Shown here: positions 11,815-23,147 of the stretch, one piece after another | Position numbering within the stretch: position 1 is the first letter of the stretch | Layout: every line of letters starts with the position of its first letter | From: Symbiodinium natans | Lineage: Eukaryota; Sar; Dinophyceae; Suessiales; Symbiodiniaceae | Length of the DNA: 64,000 nucleotides | NCBI GenBank assembly: GCA_905221605.1 | Contig: CAJNDS010000102.1 | Location: 706,501-770,500 of the forward strand | Reading direction: 5' to 3' | Position numbers and translations under genes: made by a program | Notes under the pieces: generated by a model | Database searches by the model: none | The model's input: only the letters and a program-made list of their open reading frames with translations | Told to the model about the DNA's origin: nothing

Positions 11815-12936
11815 GCGGGTGTTCCCTAAACGGGGATACTGTAGACGCTGAGACTCAGTTTTGGGGCCGGTCTTGTCAATGTCTTCCAGGCAGACCGTAA
11901 GATGTCTGGTGGGAAGCCTTTTGGCAGGATGTGGTCGGTGCGGGGATGAACCCTTGACGCACCCTGGTCCTTTTTCACCCTTTGTACCTCTATGCAAAAG
12001 AACTTTTCCCGCGGAGCATGGAGGCTGCGGTGAAACATCCCGCTTCCGTTGCCCCGGGCTTGAAACTGCGTAACGCACAGACAACCGTGAATCTCCCGAA
12101 CGCGACGCAAAACGCCCTTGCCGTGATTTCGTGTTGCGCATGTCTGCAAAGATGACTGCTCTATCCTTTTGCTGTATAAACGCAAGGCCGACCTTGGCAT
12201 ATCGTAGCAGGCATGTTTCTTCATGTTGTATTAGACGTCGCCTGCATTCGGCATAGAGCATGCAGAGCGAAGTTGTGAGTTGCTCCAGCTTGCTTTTTTG
12301 CAGGGGGGGCTAGGATGTTGACGGCTTGAGCAGGTGGGGGCAGAGGCTGACTACGACCTGGCAGTGGACGGCAGCCCGACAGAACTCCGGAAGGCAAGGG
12401 ACATCAAGGGATCCTGAAATATGGTCAAGGGTTGAGAGTTCCGGGTCCAGGGTTTTGCACCGCTGTGTACTTTTGCCCGACGCAGAACCTGGAAGTGCCA
12501 TGTGTCATCCAGCAAGCATTCTCAAAGTGCAAAATCGCCATCCCGACTTCGCTGGCCTATGTGACTGCCATCACATCCGCCGCGACTCGTAGTCGCCGCG
12601 CCATGGGTGCGTGTGATCAAACATGCAGTGAATGCAGTGCCGTAGTTTGACATGTCATAGGGCTCTGACCAGGATGGTCCATGCTCGACATGTCGCTCGC
12701 CTGACGTGCCACATCATACAGGCACGAAGCTGAGTCGACCTGACGTGAGCTTTTCGCTGTCGTTGTGGCCTGTCTTTCGATCCAGGCTTTGTCCCAGTGC
12801 AATCTGATAATCTGTCTGCTCAGCTCTTGTCTAGACTGACCTCCTCTGTTGGCGAGTGCGTGACCGGTTGTGAACAGCGATTTTCTGCTCAGACCACAGC
12901 CACAGGTAGCTCTTGTCCAGACGCATTCAGCATCAT

Positions 12937-13920
12937 ATGATGCTTCTCAGTCTGGCGCTTGCTTTGGGCTTGGCACGCGTTGGCCTTGCTGCTCTTGGTC
13001 CTGGCAGCTGTGCATTCACTGCCATCAACGGACAAGGCCCAGACAGCTTCAGGCTTGTGCTCTTGGAGCCAATGGAGCCCGGTGAGACCATCAAAGTCAC
13101 GTTTCGGATGGTCGATGACAGCGGAAATTGGGTCGGGTCAAGCAGCAGCAACGATTTGTCATACACCGCTAGCTCGTGCCAGTTGCCGGGTGTAACCCTT
13201 GCCGGAGTACAGGGGACGACTTCTGGCAATGCTTTTGCATGGGCGAATGGAGGTGAACAACTCTCAAATGGAGGCGACACATTGATTGCTGTGAGTGCAG
13301 ACGACACCCCACTTTGCGCTGCGAGCACCGAAGCAGATACTTGGGGCTGGGTCAACGGGGCGCAGACTGCCTTGCCTGCTGGCCTCACGGCGAACTCTGC
13401 CGATGCCATCACAAAGGGACCTGTGGTCAGCATGTGCTATCAAGGCGTGACAAGTGGCACTCTGGCAGACGTGAAGGCGGCCATTGTTAATCTGGGCAGC
13501 AATTGGCTAGTCAATTCGCAAGGGAACTACGTTTCTTGCACTTCGCCTGCCACCAGCTTCACGCTGAGCGATGCAGCAACGCAGTGCCCCACGACGAGCA
13601 CTACGACGACCACCACCACCACGACCACGACGACCACCACCACCACGACTACAACCTCCACCACCAGCACCACCACCACCACCACCACGACGACCACGAC
13701 GAGCACCACCACGACCACCACCACCACCACCACCATCACCACCACCACCACCACCACCACGACCACCACCACCACGACCACCACCACGACCACCACCACG
13801 ACCACCACCACGACCACAACCACGACAGCAAGCGAGGAAAACGACATTGATGGCGCTTGGGCCTCAACTGTCTCCTTGTTCACAGTCCTGATTGTTTTGG
13901 CCACAGGCTTCTGGAGTTGA
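12937..13920 (+). CDS. Secreted/anchored poly-threonine protein, copy 2
   Basis: 327 residues from the ATG at 12,937, which matches the start in the other copies; an in-frame ATG at 12,913 lies 24 bases upstream but its sequence is not conserved in copy 1. Nearly identical to copy 1 in the globular domain (for instance GWVNG for GFVNG). The threonine tract is interrupted by single Ser and Ile codons. The C-terminus is LFTVLIVLATGFWS, a short hydrophobic segment fitting a GPI signal or tail anchor. Thr codons are mixed ACG/ACC/ACT/ACA, so the tract is probably kept at the protein level as well as by slippage. Confidence 0.8.
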   Translation: MMLLSLALALGLARVGLAALGPGSCAFTAINGQGPDSFRLVLLEPMEPGETIKVTFRMVDDSGNWVGSSSSNDLSYTASSCQLPGVTLAGVQGTTSGNAFAWANGGEQLSNGGDTLIAVSADDTPLCAASTEADTWGWVNGAQTALPAGLTANSADAITKGPVVSMCYQGVTSGTLADVKAAIVNLGSNWLVNSQGNYVSCTSPATSFTLSDAATQCPTTSTTTTTTTTTTTTTTTTTTTSTTSTTTTTTTTTTTSTTTTTTTTTTITTTTTTTTTTTTTTTTTTTTTTTTTTTTTTASEENDIDGAWASTVSLFTVLIVLATGFWS

Positions 13921-15033
13921 GCGGGTGTTCCCTAAAGGGGGATACTGTAGACGCTTAGACTCAGTTTTGCAGCCGGTCTTGTCAGTGTATTCAGTGTCTT
14001 CCAGGCAGACCGTAAGATGTCTGGTGGGAAGCCTTTTGGCAGGCGGTGGTCGGTGCGGGGATGAACCCTTGACGCACCCTGATTCTTCTTCGCTCTTTGT
14101 ACTCTCTATGCGAAGAACTTTTCCCGTGGAGCATGGAGGCTGTGGTGAAACATCCCGCTTCCTTTGCCCCGGGGCTTGAAACCGTGTGAATCTCCCGAAC
14201 GCGACGCAAAACGCCCTTGCCGTGATTTCGTGTTGCGCATGTCTGCAAAGATGACTGCTCTATCCTTTTGCTGTATAAACGCCAGGCCGACCTTGGCATA
14301 TCGTAGCAGGCAAGTTTCTTCATGTTGTATTAGACGTCGCCTGCATTCGGCATAGAGCATGCAGAGCGAAGTTGTGAGTTGCTCCAGCTTGCTTTTTTGC
14401 AGGGGGGCTAGGATGTTGACGGCTTGAGCAGGTGGGGGCAGAGGCTGACTACGACCTGGCAGTGGACGGCAGCCCGACAGAACTCCGGAAGGCAAGGGAC
14501 ATCAAGGGATCCTGAAATATGGTCAAGGGTTGAGAGTTCCGGGTCCAGGGTTTTGCACCGCTGTGTACTTTTGCCCGACGCAGAACCTGGAAGTGCCATG
14601 TGTCATCCAGCAAGCATTCTCAAAGTGCAAAATCGCCATCCCGACTTCGCTGGCCTATGTGACTGCCATCACATCCGCCGCGACTCGTAGTCGCCGCGCC
14701 ATGGGTGCGTGTGATCAAACATGCAGTGAATGCAGTGCCGTAGTTTGACATGTCATAGGGCTCTGACCAGGATGGTCCATGCTCGACATGTCGCTCGCCT
14801 GACGTGCCACATCATACAGGCACGAAGCTGAGTCGACCTGACGTGAGCTTTCCGCTGTCGTTGTGGCCTGTCTTTCGATCCAGGCTTTGTCCCAGTGCAA
14901 TCTGATAATCTGTCTGCTCAGCTCTTGTCTAGACTGACCTCCTCTGTCGGCGAGTGCGTGACCGGTTGTGAACAGCGATTTTCTGCTCAGACCACAGCCA
15001 CAGGTAGCTCTTGTCCAGACGCATTCAGCATAT

Positions 15034-16083
15034 ATGATGCTTCTCAGTCTGGCGCTTGCTTTGGGCTTGGCACGCGTTGGCCTTGCTGCTCTTGGTCCTG
15101 GCAGCTGTGCATTCACTGCCATCAACGGACAAGGCCCAGACAGCTTCAGGCTTGTGCTCTTGGAGCCAATGGAGCCCGGTGAGACCATCAAAGTCACGTT
15201 TCGGATGGTCGATGACAGCGGAAATTGGGTCGGGTCAAGCAGCAGCAACGATTTGTCATACACCGCTAGCTCGTGCCAGTTGCCGGGTGTAACCCTTGCC
15301 GGAGTACAGGGGACGACTTCTGGCAATGCTTTTGCATGGGCGAATGGAGGTGAACAACTCTCAAATGGAGGCGACACATTGATTGCTGTGAGTGCAGACG
15401 ACACCCCACTTTGCGCTGCGAGCACCGAAGCAGATACTTGGGGCTGGGTCAACGGGGCGCAGACTGCCTTGCCTGCTGGCCTCACGGCGAACTCTGCCGA
15501 TGCCATCACAAAGGGACCTGTGGTCAGCATGTGCTATCAAGGCGTGACAAGTGGCACTCTGGCAGACGTGAAGGCGGCCATTGTTAATCTGGGCAGCAAT
15601 TGGCTAGTCAATTCGCAAGGGAACTACGTTTCTTGCACTTCGCCTGCCACCAGCTTCACGCTGAGCGATGCAGCAACGCAGTGCCCCACGACGAGCACTA
15701 CGACGACCACCACCACCACGACGACCACCACCACCACCACCACCACCACCACGACTACAACCACCACCACCACCACCACCACCACCACCACCACCACCAC
15801 CACCACCACCACCACCACCACCACCACCACCACCACCACCACCACCACCACGACCACCACCACCACCACTACCACCACCACGACGACCACGACGACCACC
15901 ATGACAAGCACCACCACCACCACCACCACGACCACCACCACCACCACCACGACCACCGCCACGACCACCACCACGACCACAACCACGACAGCAAGCGAGG
16001 AAAACGACATTGATGGCGCTTGGGCCTCAACTGTCTCCTTGTTCACAGTCCTGATTGTTTTGGCCACAGGCTTCTGGAGTTGA
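15034..16083 (+). CDS. Secreted/anchored poly-threonine protein, copy 3
   Basis: 349 residues from the ATG at 15,034. The frame is open upstream to 14,968, but that stretch is the non-coding leader of the other copies. The globular domain is close to identical to copy 2; the Thr tract is longer by about 20 residues and has single Met, Ser and Ala interruptions. Length differences among the three proteins lie almost only in this tract. The long Val and Pro/His frames on this DNA are shadows of the ACN repeat. Confidence 0.8.
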   Translation: MMLLSLALALGLARVGLAALGPGSCAFTAINGQGPDSFRLVLLEPMEPGETIKVTFRMVDDSGNWVGSSSSNDLSYTASSCQLPGVTLAGVQGTTSGNAFAWANGGEQLSNGGDTLIAVSADDTPLCAASTEADTWGWVNGAQTALPAGLTANSADAITKGPVVSMCYQGVTSGTLADVKAAIVNLGSNWLVNSQGNYVSCTSPATSFTLSDAATQCPTTSTTTTTTTTTTTTTTTTTTTTTTTTTTTTTTTTTTTTTTTTTTTTTTTTTTTTTTTTTTTTTTTTTTTTMTSTTTTTTTTTTTTTTTTATTTTTTTTTTASEENDIDGAWASTVSLFTVLIVLATGFWS

Positions 16084-17349
16084 GCGGGTGTTCCCTAAAG
16101 GGGGATACTGTAGACGCTTAGACTCAGTTTTGCAGCCGGTCTTGTCAGTGTATTCAGTGTCTTCCAGGCAGACCGTAAGATGTCTGGTGGGAAGCCTTTT
16201 GGCAGGCGGTGGTCGGTGCGGGGATGAACCCTTGACGCACCCTGATTCTTCTTCGCTCTTTGTACTCTCTATGCAAAGAACTTTTCCCGTGGAGCATGGA
16301 GGCTGCGGTGAAACATCCCGCTTCCTTTGCCCCGGGGCGAGAAACCGCGTGAATCTCCCGAACGCGGCGCAAAACACCTTGCTGTGATTTCGTGTTGCGT
16401 TTTGCAGGGGGGCTAGGCTGTTGATGGCTTGAGCAGGTGGGGCCAGAGGCTGACTACGACCTGGCAGTGGACGGCAGCCCGACAGAACTCCGGAAGGCAA
16501 GGGACATCAAGGGATGTTGAGGGTTGAGAGTTCCGGGTCTAGGGTTTAGAAGTTGAGTGCCGAAACCCCTTTATCATTCACGCGATGGTCCTTAAAGTTG
16601 CCCGGTGCATTGCAATTGTTCAGGTGAATCTAGTGGGCCAACTTCCGATACAGGACACTGCAAGACTGAAATTTCTGCACCGCCGTGTGCTTCTTGCCCG
16701 ATGCAGAACCTGGAAGTGCCACGTGTCATCCAGCAAGCATTCTGAAAGTGCAAAAACTCGCCATCCCGACTTCGCTGGCCTATGTGACTGCCATCACATC
16801 TGCTGCGACTCGTAGTCGCCGCGCCATGGGTGCGTGTGATCAGAGATGCAGTGAATGCAGTGCCGTAGTTTCAGCCTTCTTTGGCTTCAATGGCAGACAT
16901 CTTTAGAATGAACATCCGCCCCCATGCTTAGCTTGCAAGTCTTGGGCCCGAGGTTTCTGCGGCTCTGTGCAACCGCGAGTATTGGCATGTTCCAGGGACA
17001 TGAAGCAACTCCTCTCCTAGTGCAAAGCGCAAGGGCCAGTCCTCCTGCCCGGAACGCATGCCGGGAGCCACAAGAGCGTCCACTTAGACCGCATGCACAA
17101 GCAACCAAGTCATGCCGGCATGTGCCGGCACACACAAGAGCATCCACCCAGACCACATCCACGACCTGAAAGACGGTTCTGCAGATGACTCGTGAGATGC
17201 CGCCAAACGAGGGGGGACTTTCATGTTTGTGGTCATATAGCCAGCAGAGTACTTGAAACGGGAAGCTAGAAATGCCGGGATGCCCAGTAGATGGCAGTCG
17301 TGTCGCGTCCTGCCCTCGTGGGCAGCTGGGGGGAGCCTGCGCCACCGGA

Positions 17350-17445
17350 ACCCGGGGAGCTGGAGGAGCTGGAGGAGCTGGAGGAGCTGGAGGAGCTGGA
17401 GGAGGTGGAGGAGCTGGAGGAGCTGGAGGAGGCGGGGACCATGCA
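17350..17445. repeat. 9-bp minisatellite (GGAGCTGGA)n
   Basis: About nine copies of GGAGCTGGA with occasional GTGGA variants. All three plus frames are open (Glu-Leu-Glu, Gly-Ala-Gly, Trp-Arg-Ser) and the minus frames give poly-Ser. I see no reason to favour any of them as coding. Confidence 0.75.
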
Positions 17446-17780
17446 GCAGTCCTTCGCGTCCTTGTTGCGGTGAATTTCTGACATGATCTGGGAGTTTAGG
17501 AAGATAAGGGACCCCAATATAGCCCTCAAGTAGTAAGATTCCCTCATCAGAAGGACCCTACCAGTCACAAACACGTCGACATCAATATTGTTTTCTTGGC
17601 TCTCCAGTTCATGTGTTGCATGAAGTGAACTCAGTCAAGTCCGCTTCGACATGGGGGGGCGTTTCTGAGCTCAAGATCTGGCATCCCATATAAGCTTTTG
17701 CTTCTTGAGCGGTTGGGTAATATACAGTTGTTTGTCGCTATGGTTTGACAACTTTTCAGATTACTCGTTCAATCTGAGTA

Positions 17781-18611
17781 TTGCTGAGTCATCTGTGTGA
17801 TCTGAGAAAGCGCTCAATGCAGTTCGTTGGACGACGCCATCAAGTTGAATTGGGTGCGCTTGTCCGTTCGCGCACATTCAAACCTAACGTCCAACCATGG
17901 TTTAATTGTGTTCTCTGGTTGGTCCATCATATTCTATCATTTTCTCAGGTGCTGGCTGGTACAAAGCAACAGCAGGCTTCAGCTGCCAAGGCCCAAACTT
18001 TCCGCTTCTCTGACTCTTCGTTTTGCACCGGAGGTGTGTACGAGTCTCAAGCTCTTCCCAAGCAATGTTCAGGCAGAAGAGTTTTGATTCTTGGAGTCAA
18101 CTTCCATGCAACGAGGATGCTTAGAGGGCTGGCTGGGGGGTTGCATTCTCGGCAACATAAGACGACAATCCTCCCCACCCCCACCCATGCGCGACTAAAG
18201 TGCGACCGATGTTCACCTGTACCCCTCTTTCTCTTCCCCTCCCCCCCTTCCGGAATCCCACTACTCGTGTTATCACCCCTGGGGGCTTGTTTTTCCGTGC
18301 GTGATGCGGAATACTTGCACTTGCTCGGCCTTCTCGCTTGTGCTCTCCCAGCATACCCCAAAATGACGCAAGCGGCCAGCCTTAGTCTCAAATCAACTTT
18401 CCATGTCTTTGCACAGCTGTTGTTTGATGCGCTTCGATTGCGCACGGTCAGCAAGCTCACAGCGTGGCCCAGTACAGGTTCTGTTTCCGAAATGCCGGAA
18501 AGCCGGCAACAGCTGCTGGGGTTGATCTTAGCAGGCATGTGCCGTATTGCACAGACTCTCCAGCTTCTTCTGCATGAACACACCGCTTGCGTTGTTGTTA
18601 TGGCTCTTTGA
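17781..18611 (+). CDS. Unassigned open frame of 276 codons
   Basis: A long frame with no motif that I recognise. A 230-codon frame opposes it on the minus strand (18,739-18,047), so one may be the shadow of the other or both may be chance. It ends just before the RRM exon of the next gene. No function is assigned. Confidence 0.2.
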   Translation: MLSHLCDLRKRSMQFVGRRHQVELGALVRSRTFKPNVQPWFNCVLWLVHHILSFSQVLAGTKQQQASAAKAQTFRFSDSSFCTGGVYESQALPKQCSGRRVLILGVNFHATRMLRGLAGGLHSRQHKTTILPTPTHARLKCDRCSPVPLFLFPSPPSGIPLLVLSPLGACFSVRDAEYLHLLGLLACALPAYPKMTQAASLSLKSTFHVFAQLLFDALRLRTVSKLTAWPSTGSVSEMPESRQQLLGLILAGMCRIAQTLQLLLHEHTACVVVMAL

Positions 18612-18676
18612 AGGAACAGGCCCAGCAGTAGCTCACCTTTAGGATCTTTCTCGCGTGTCCGAGCGATTCGCTGGCC

Positions 18677-20040
18677 ATGACGGCCGTGTTTGTGAGCGGG
18701 TTCGATTTTGACACCCCCGAGAGCACCGTGGAAAGCCACTTCAGCGCAATTGCACCAGTCAAGAGCGTTCGCTTCGTCGGGAAAGGAAATGCCGTGGTGA
18801 CTTATGACGCTCAGATGTTTTAGGAGCAGCTGCGTGAGAAACCCGTTTTTTGGTGTGTAGGGAGGCGAGACTTGGATTTTGGTGTCATGATGCTGCCTCA
18901 GCCTGCTGATACTACCGAGGACAAGGAGTCCGATGCCAACCGTGCTGTCGATGAGCTCAACAACAGCAACTTACCATTCAATGTGTTGAAGGTCGTGTAG
19001 GCCTTCGCAGGTACCTTTACCCTTGAGCTTCGGGCCGTGAAGGTTTTGAGCCGTAACCCCTGTCCTACACTCCTTGGACCCCTCATCCTTCGTTAACCCG
19101 AAGGCACCATGGAGGGCAACAGGCGGTATGTCAACGTGAAGATAGACCAGGGCGGCAAGGGCAAAGGCACCGGAGCGTTTTTATTTTCTTTTGTTGTTTT
19201 TTTTTTTTTTTTTTTGTGGGGGGGGGGTCCAGTCCATGAACCCTGAACCCTGAACTCAAACTAAAACATGCGTCCTCCCGAAGGCAAGGATGGCAAAGAT
19301 GGCGGAAAGGACAGAGGCTATGGAGGGTATGGCTATGGCGGCGGCTACAGCAACGGCGGTGGCTACGGGAAGGGCGGCTATGGCAAGAGCAAGGGCAAAG
19401 GAGCCGGGGCTTAGCAGGGGCTTAGCAGGGTCGTGAAGTTGTGAAGCCTCACTTTCGGGGCCACAACCGGGACATGTCAACGTAGATTCATGCAGATGGC
19501 GGGCCCATTGTGGGACGCATGAAGCAGCTAGGACCCCCAAGACATCCCAATGAACGCCAAGCGCCCACCGAAGTAAGAAGTACCGAATCCGGAACCAAAT
19601 GCAAAGAACAGGATTTGGTTTGGCAGTGCAGGGCTTAGGCAACTGCATCAAGTCCCCCGCCCACCGGCACGAAGGACGAGATTACTCCGATGGTGAGATG
19701 GAGGATGGCGTCGTAGCGACCTTCAACGACGACAGAGGCGCGGATTGCTGCGGGCCCAATAAGAGGGCTTCTGAGGGAAGGGGCTCCTAGAGCCCAGTCG
19801 GAGCCCGCCAGGATACGGGTTCATCACGCCGAGCCACGGCGGCGACGATGTCTACGTGCACTTCAGTGCCATCCAGTCGGATGACTCCTACCGCCCCCCG
19901 GGCTGAATGAGGTTGTCGCTGAAATCATTCCCCTGGTCGCTTTCGCCCAGGCACCTTGCATCAAGGCCAGAACGTGCGCTTTGTCATGGGCGAGGATCCC
20001 AAGGGCAAGGGGAGCCCTGGTGCGGGTTTTTGGGGGATCC
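18677..20040 (+). CDS. RRM / Gly-rich / cold-shock RNA-binding protein gene (exons or decayed copy)
   Basis: The ATG at 18,677 opens an RRM half: RNP2-like VFVSGFDF and RNP1-like GKGNAVVTYD. A second RRM piece follows near 18,912-18,990 (DKESDANRAVDELNNSNLP), then its end near 19,105-19,160 (GNRRYVNVKIDQGGKGKG). A glycine-rich tract lies at about 19,280-19,412 (DRGYGGYGYGGGYSNGGGYG). A cold-shock domain is split at 19,811-19,895 (GYGFITP, DDVYVHFSAIQSDD) and about 19,951-20,035 (LHQGQNVRFVMGEDPKGKG); the gap ends in an AG|G acceptor, so an intron there is plausible. Such proteins bind RNA or single-stranded nucleic acid. Internal stops lie between pieces, so the choice between a spliced gene and a pseudogene is open. 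Confidence 0.55.
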
Positions 20041-20049
20041 GTTGCGCCC

Positions 20050-21400
20050 AGAATCGAGTCGTGGCATGCCCCTGCTCCCCCTGCATGAGCCGAGGAAAGG
20101 CAAGGGCAAAGCGGTCTGCGTGGTTCCCAGCTGAGTGGGGTTTTGGCGGTCAGTATCATTTGTTTCAACTTACATGACACCCCGAAGGCGGGGTGATTGT
20201 TTTGGAAAGCAGCGTCCACTCTTTGCCCAGTTCCAAGATGGATATCGGATCACGTAAATGCCCTTATAGCCCGGTTGGAAACCCAAAAAACGCGGCATTG
20301 TGGGCATCGGGTGGACCTTGTGATTGCGGAGGGGTGCGAGTTCTGAGCTGGGATCTTTTCTGCTCAATATTACACAGCAAGTGGCGCGAAAACGGCGCCC
20401 AGTAGTCTCATGAGTGTCCCGGGGACATAAAGGAAAAGTATGCGTGAGCAGAAGCTCGCCAAGTTGCAGACAGGTGCCTTCTTTGGTCGTTCTGGTTCAT
20501 GGGGGGCATGTCATTTCCATGTCGTCGTGCTTCTTTTTTGGCCCGGAGAGTTGAGTCCTATTTAGCTCCGTTAGAGCCAAGGCGCCCCATCTTCGAGCGC
20601 GCTTCAGAGAATCGAAACCCCCCCCCCCCCCCCAGGAAGGCAAGCAATGCTTCAACCAACTCCCTGAGGTCCCCAGAGGTCTCCATCCCTTTCCTGAAGC
20701 CTTTGAGAGCCCTCTTGGAAGCCCCCCCAGCCCCCCCCCTCTGCACATTCCTTGAATTTTTGGAACCTCGAGAGCCGCAGCTCTTTTAGCCATGTCGGGC
20801 GACGACATCAGCCTTGTGCAGAGGCTCGCTTTGGCATTGCCCTATCTTCGCAGGCGTCTGCGACTGTTGATACAGGTTCTTGACATGTTTTGGAGAAGTT
20901 CTGAAAGAATGCATGTAGCGGACTTGACAGCCCGGAGCAGTTGCTGCCACGCCCCCTTGGTTTCAAGGGGCTGTGGCGGGCATTGGCACATCAAGCATTG
21001 TCTAGGATACTGAAGTTGATATCCGACGGGTCTGGGTTAGAAAGCGCGAACAATGTAGTCGCATGTTAAAGTGCGCAGGGTGTCAGCCCTGACTTAGGCC
21101 CCTAAATCCTGTGCAAGTACTCGGCAGTCGTGGTGTGCGGGGGGGATCACAGGCCGAGGTCGAGGCTTGCACAGAAGTGGATTGGACAGGGCAGTTTTGA
21201 TGTCGTACGTGCGTGGCGTCCCCCTGATCCTCAACCCTAAACTGCACTTCAGAAGTCAAGAGGGTTCCCCGTGCCTCAAACACCCCAGGCCCTCAGCCCT
21301 TAACAGGCCGAGACCACCCCTTGGAAAAGGGATTCCCTGTTAAGGGCCCGTACCAGGGGACCATGTAACCACCCTTAGAGGGTCGATCCGCGCCTGGCAA
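20050..21400. other. No recognised gene
   Basis: G/C homopolymer runs (20,622, 20,725) and short frames only. An upstream exon of the EF-hand gene could lie here, because the first exon identified (21,402) is preceded by AAG and might be internal. I could not find one. Confidence 0.3.
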
Positions 21401-21401
21401 G

Positions 21402-22883
21402 ATGTGGGCCACAATTGTAGGGAGCACCCTGCGGAGGATCCAGCAGGTCTTCGAGCGCTTTGACAAGGTGGGTGGAGAAAGAGCATAGGGATGCCTCGCG
21501 CGGAGGTCATGAGACAACATGAAAGCTTCAGCTGCGAAGATTTAGCCTTAGGATTTGGGCTCTAGAACCCCCCTAATGTTGACCTCGAATTAAACCCCCC
21601 CCCCCCCCGTCTGGCCCGGGGTTGGTTTCAGGGCTCCAGGCTCTAGTTCAAGGCCCGGGAAGAGAAGGGCAATTCTCTATGGAACCCCCTCCAAAAAAGA
21701 AAGGAGGCCTGTGCCGGGATTTCTGATTATTGAGGGGGGTTTGTAATTGAGTTCCGGGATCCGAATTCTTTTATTACGGGGGGGTTCATAAGTATGAGGT
21801 TAACATTAAAAATGTTCCTTAACATGGTCCTCTTAGTCTGAAACCCAACCCCCCCGCCCCCCGGATTCCTGAGCCAAGAAAGAAGCCGTAATGCCAGGAT
21901 GGTGGCGGGTCCTTGGACAGGCAGGAGATGCAGTAGCCCGGCCAAAGGATTCAAGCCCTCACATTGAAGTCTAGGGTTTAGGGTTTTGGGTTTTGGGTTT
22001 GGGGTTTCTAAGTTTCTGAAACCCAAAGAACCTCTCATCCTGCCATCAAAGGGGGTTTTTGGGGTGAAGATATGAAGGTATAAGGTTTTGCTACTTGAAG
22101 CTCAGCTGTCGTATCCATCCCCGAACTCTAAGGCCAACCTAGGAGTACTAGCCTGACGTCAGAAGTTCAGGAATCATGATTCCTAGATGCCCAGAGTGCC
22201 TGTGACCCGCACTTAGACACCACGGGTCAGAATGTGGCAGGAGAAAGCCCTGAAATTGGTGAACCAAAAGCCCTTTGAAGGTTTTTTGATGCTCTTGCTG
22301 TGTGCTGCGGATAATCTCGAGGGACAAAGCAGCCTAAACTAGCCACTTCCCGTTTCTTGCCTTGAACCCTGAAGAACTCCCTAGCCCTAAGAAGCCCACA
22401 CAGTGCCCGTCTCCTTTCACCGTTTTCGAGGTTGGTCTTCAAGACCCTCTGCCCGAACTTCTCGTCCAAGGAGATCTCCAAGTTTATGCAGGAGTTGGAC
22501 AGAGGCTGCGTAGCTTGAGGAGGTTTCGAGGATTCCCGGTGTAGTTCGAGGAAGGTTTGGCAGGGTCGCGCTAATTTTGAGGCTCGGCTTACTCGCTTTC
22601 TAGACCATCTTGGCATGCTGCCCCCCTTCCCCCCTCCCCGCCCTTTTCCCCCCCTCTTCCCACACATGGGTTTGCATCAGTGGCTTTTGGACGATGATTG
22701 TGGCTCAAGGGCCAGGAGCGACTCTGCCATTCTGATAGAACCCGTAAGTTTCCGGGGGGGGGGGGGGGATTTTTGTAGGTCGTGACCCTTCTGAGCAAGC
22801 AGAAGCCCTGGGAGGTGGAGACGGCGCAGTCTCGCACGGCGAGTTCTTAGAGTGGATCAAGGCCGGTAGCAGCGGGCTCAGAG
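21402..22883 (+). CDS. EF-hand/p25-alpha gene, exons for EF-hand pair 1
   Basis: Exons 21,402-21,467, 21,898-21,932, 22,431-22,504 and 22,815 to about 22,883 join in phase. EF-hand 1 is split between exons 1 and 2: QQVFERFDK joins DGGGSLDRQEMQ, giving the 12-residue loop DKDGGGSLDRQE. EF-hand 2 spans exons 3 and 4: KEISKFMQELDRG joins GDGAVSHGEFLEWIKAG, with loop DRGGDGAVSHGE. Loop positions 1, 5 and 12 are acidic, so both could bind calcium. Donors are GT, GT, GC and probably GA; acceptors are all AG|G. The in-phase joining of canonical loops across three introns is the main evidence. The ATG at 21,402 may be the start or an internal Met. Confidence 0.8.
21972..22020 (-). repeat. Intronic TTTAGGG/TTTTGGG stub
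   Basis: A short degenerate telomere-type run inside intron 2 of the EF-hand gene (TAGGGTTTAGGGTTTTGGG and onward). Confidence 0.7.
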
Positions 22884-23073
22884 GAGCCTCAGATCCTGAA
22901 CCCCAGAGGCTTCGATCCGAGGTCCTCGTCCGTGGCTCTTCTTCCGGCACCCCTGATATTCGCCCTTTTCATCATCCTAGGCCAGAGTCGGATCTTGGGG
23001 CTCAGGGTTGGGGGGGTCTTCGAAGCAAGCTCATCGTGACGATTGATGATCATAACTTATCATGAATACTGTC

Positions 23074-23136
<63 letters not shown>
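23074..23136. repeat. (GAT)n microsatellite
   Basis: About 20 GAT/ATG triplets ending 11 bases before the putative acceptor of the 23,148 exon. Poly-Ile, poly-His and poly-Ser frames on the minus strand are artefacts. Confidence 0.9.
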
Positions 23137-23137
<1 letters not shown>

Positions 23138-23147
23138 CATGTGCAAG

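Larger units (their letters stand above)
10540..16871 (+). repeat. Three tandem 2.1-kb gene-plus-spacer units
   Basis: Each unit begins near GGCTCTGACCAGGATGG (about 10,556, 12,658, 14,757), carries one intronless gene and ends at TGCAGTGCCGTAGTTT. Start codons lie at 10,834, 12,937 and 15,034, so the spacings are 2,103 and 2,097 bases. Gene and spacer are both nearly identical. Unit 3 differs in its spacer: it has lost a segment after 16,375 and gained one at about 16,515-16,690. Units 2 and 3 are closer to each other than to unit 1. Confidence 0.95.
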
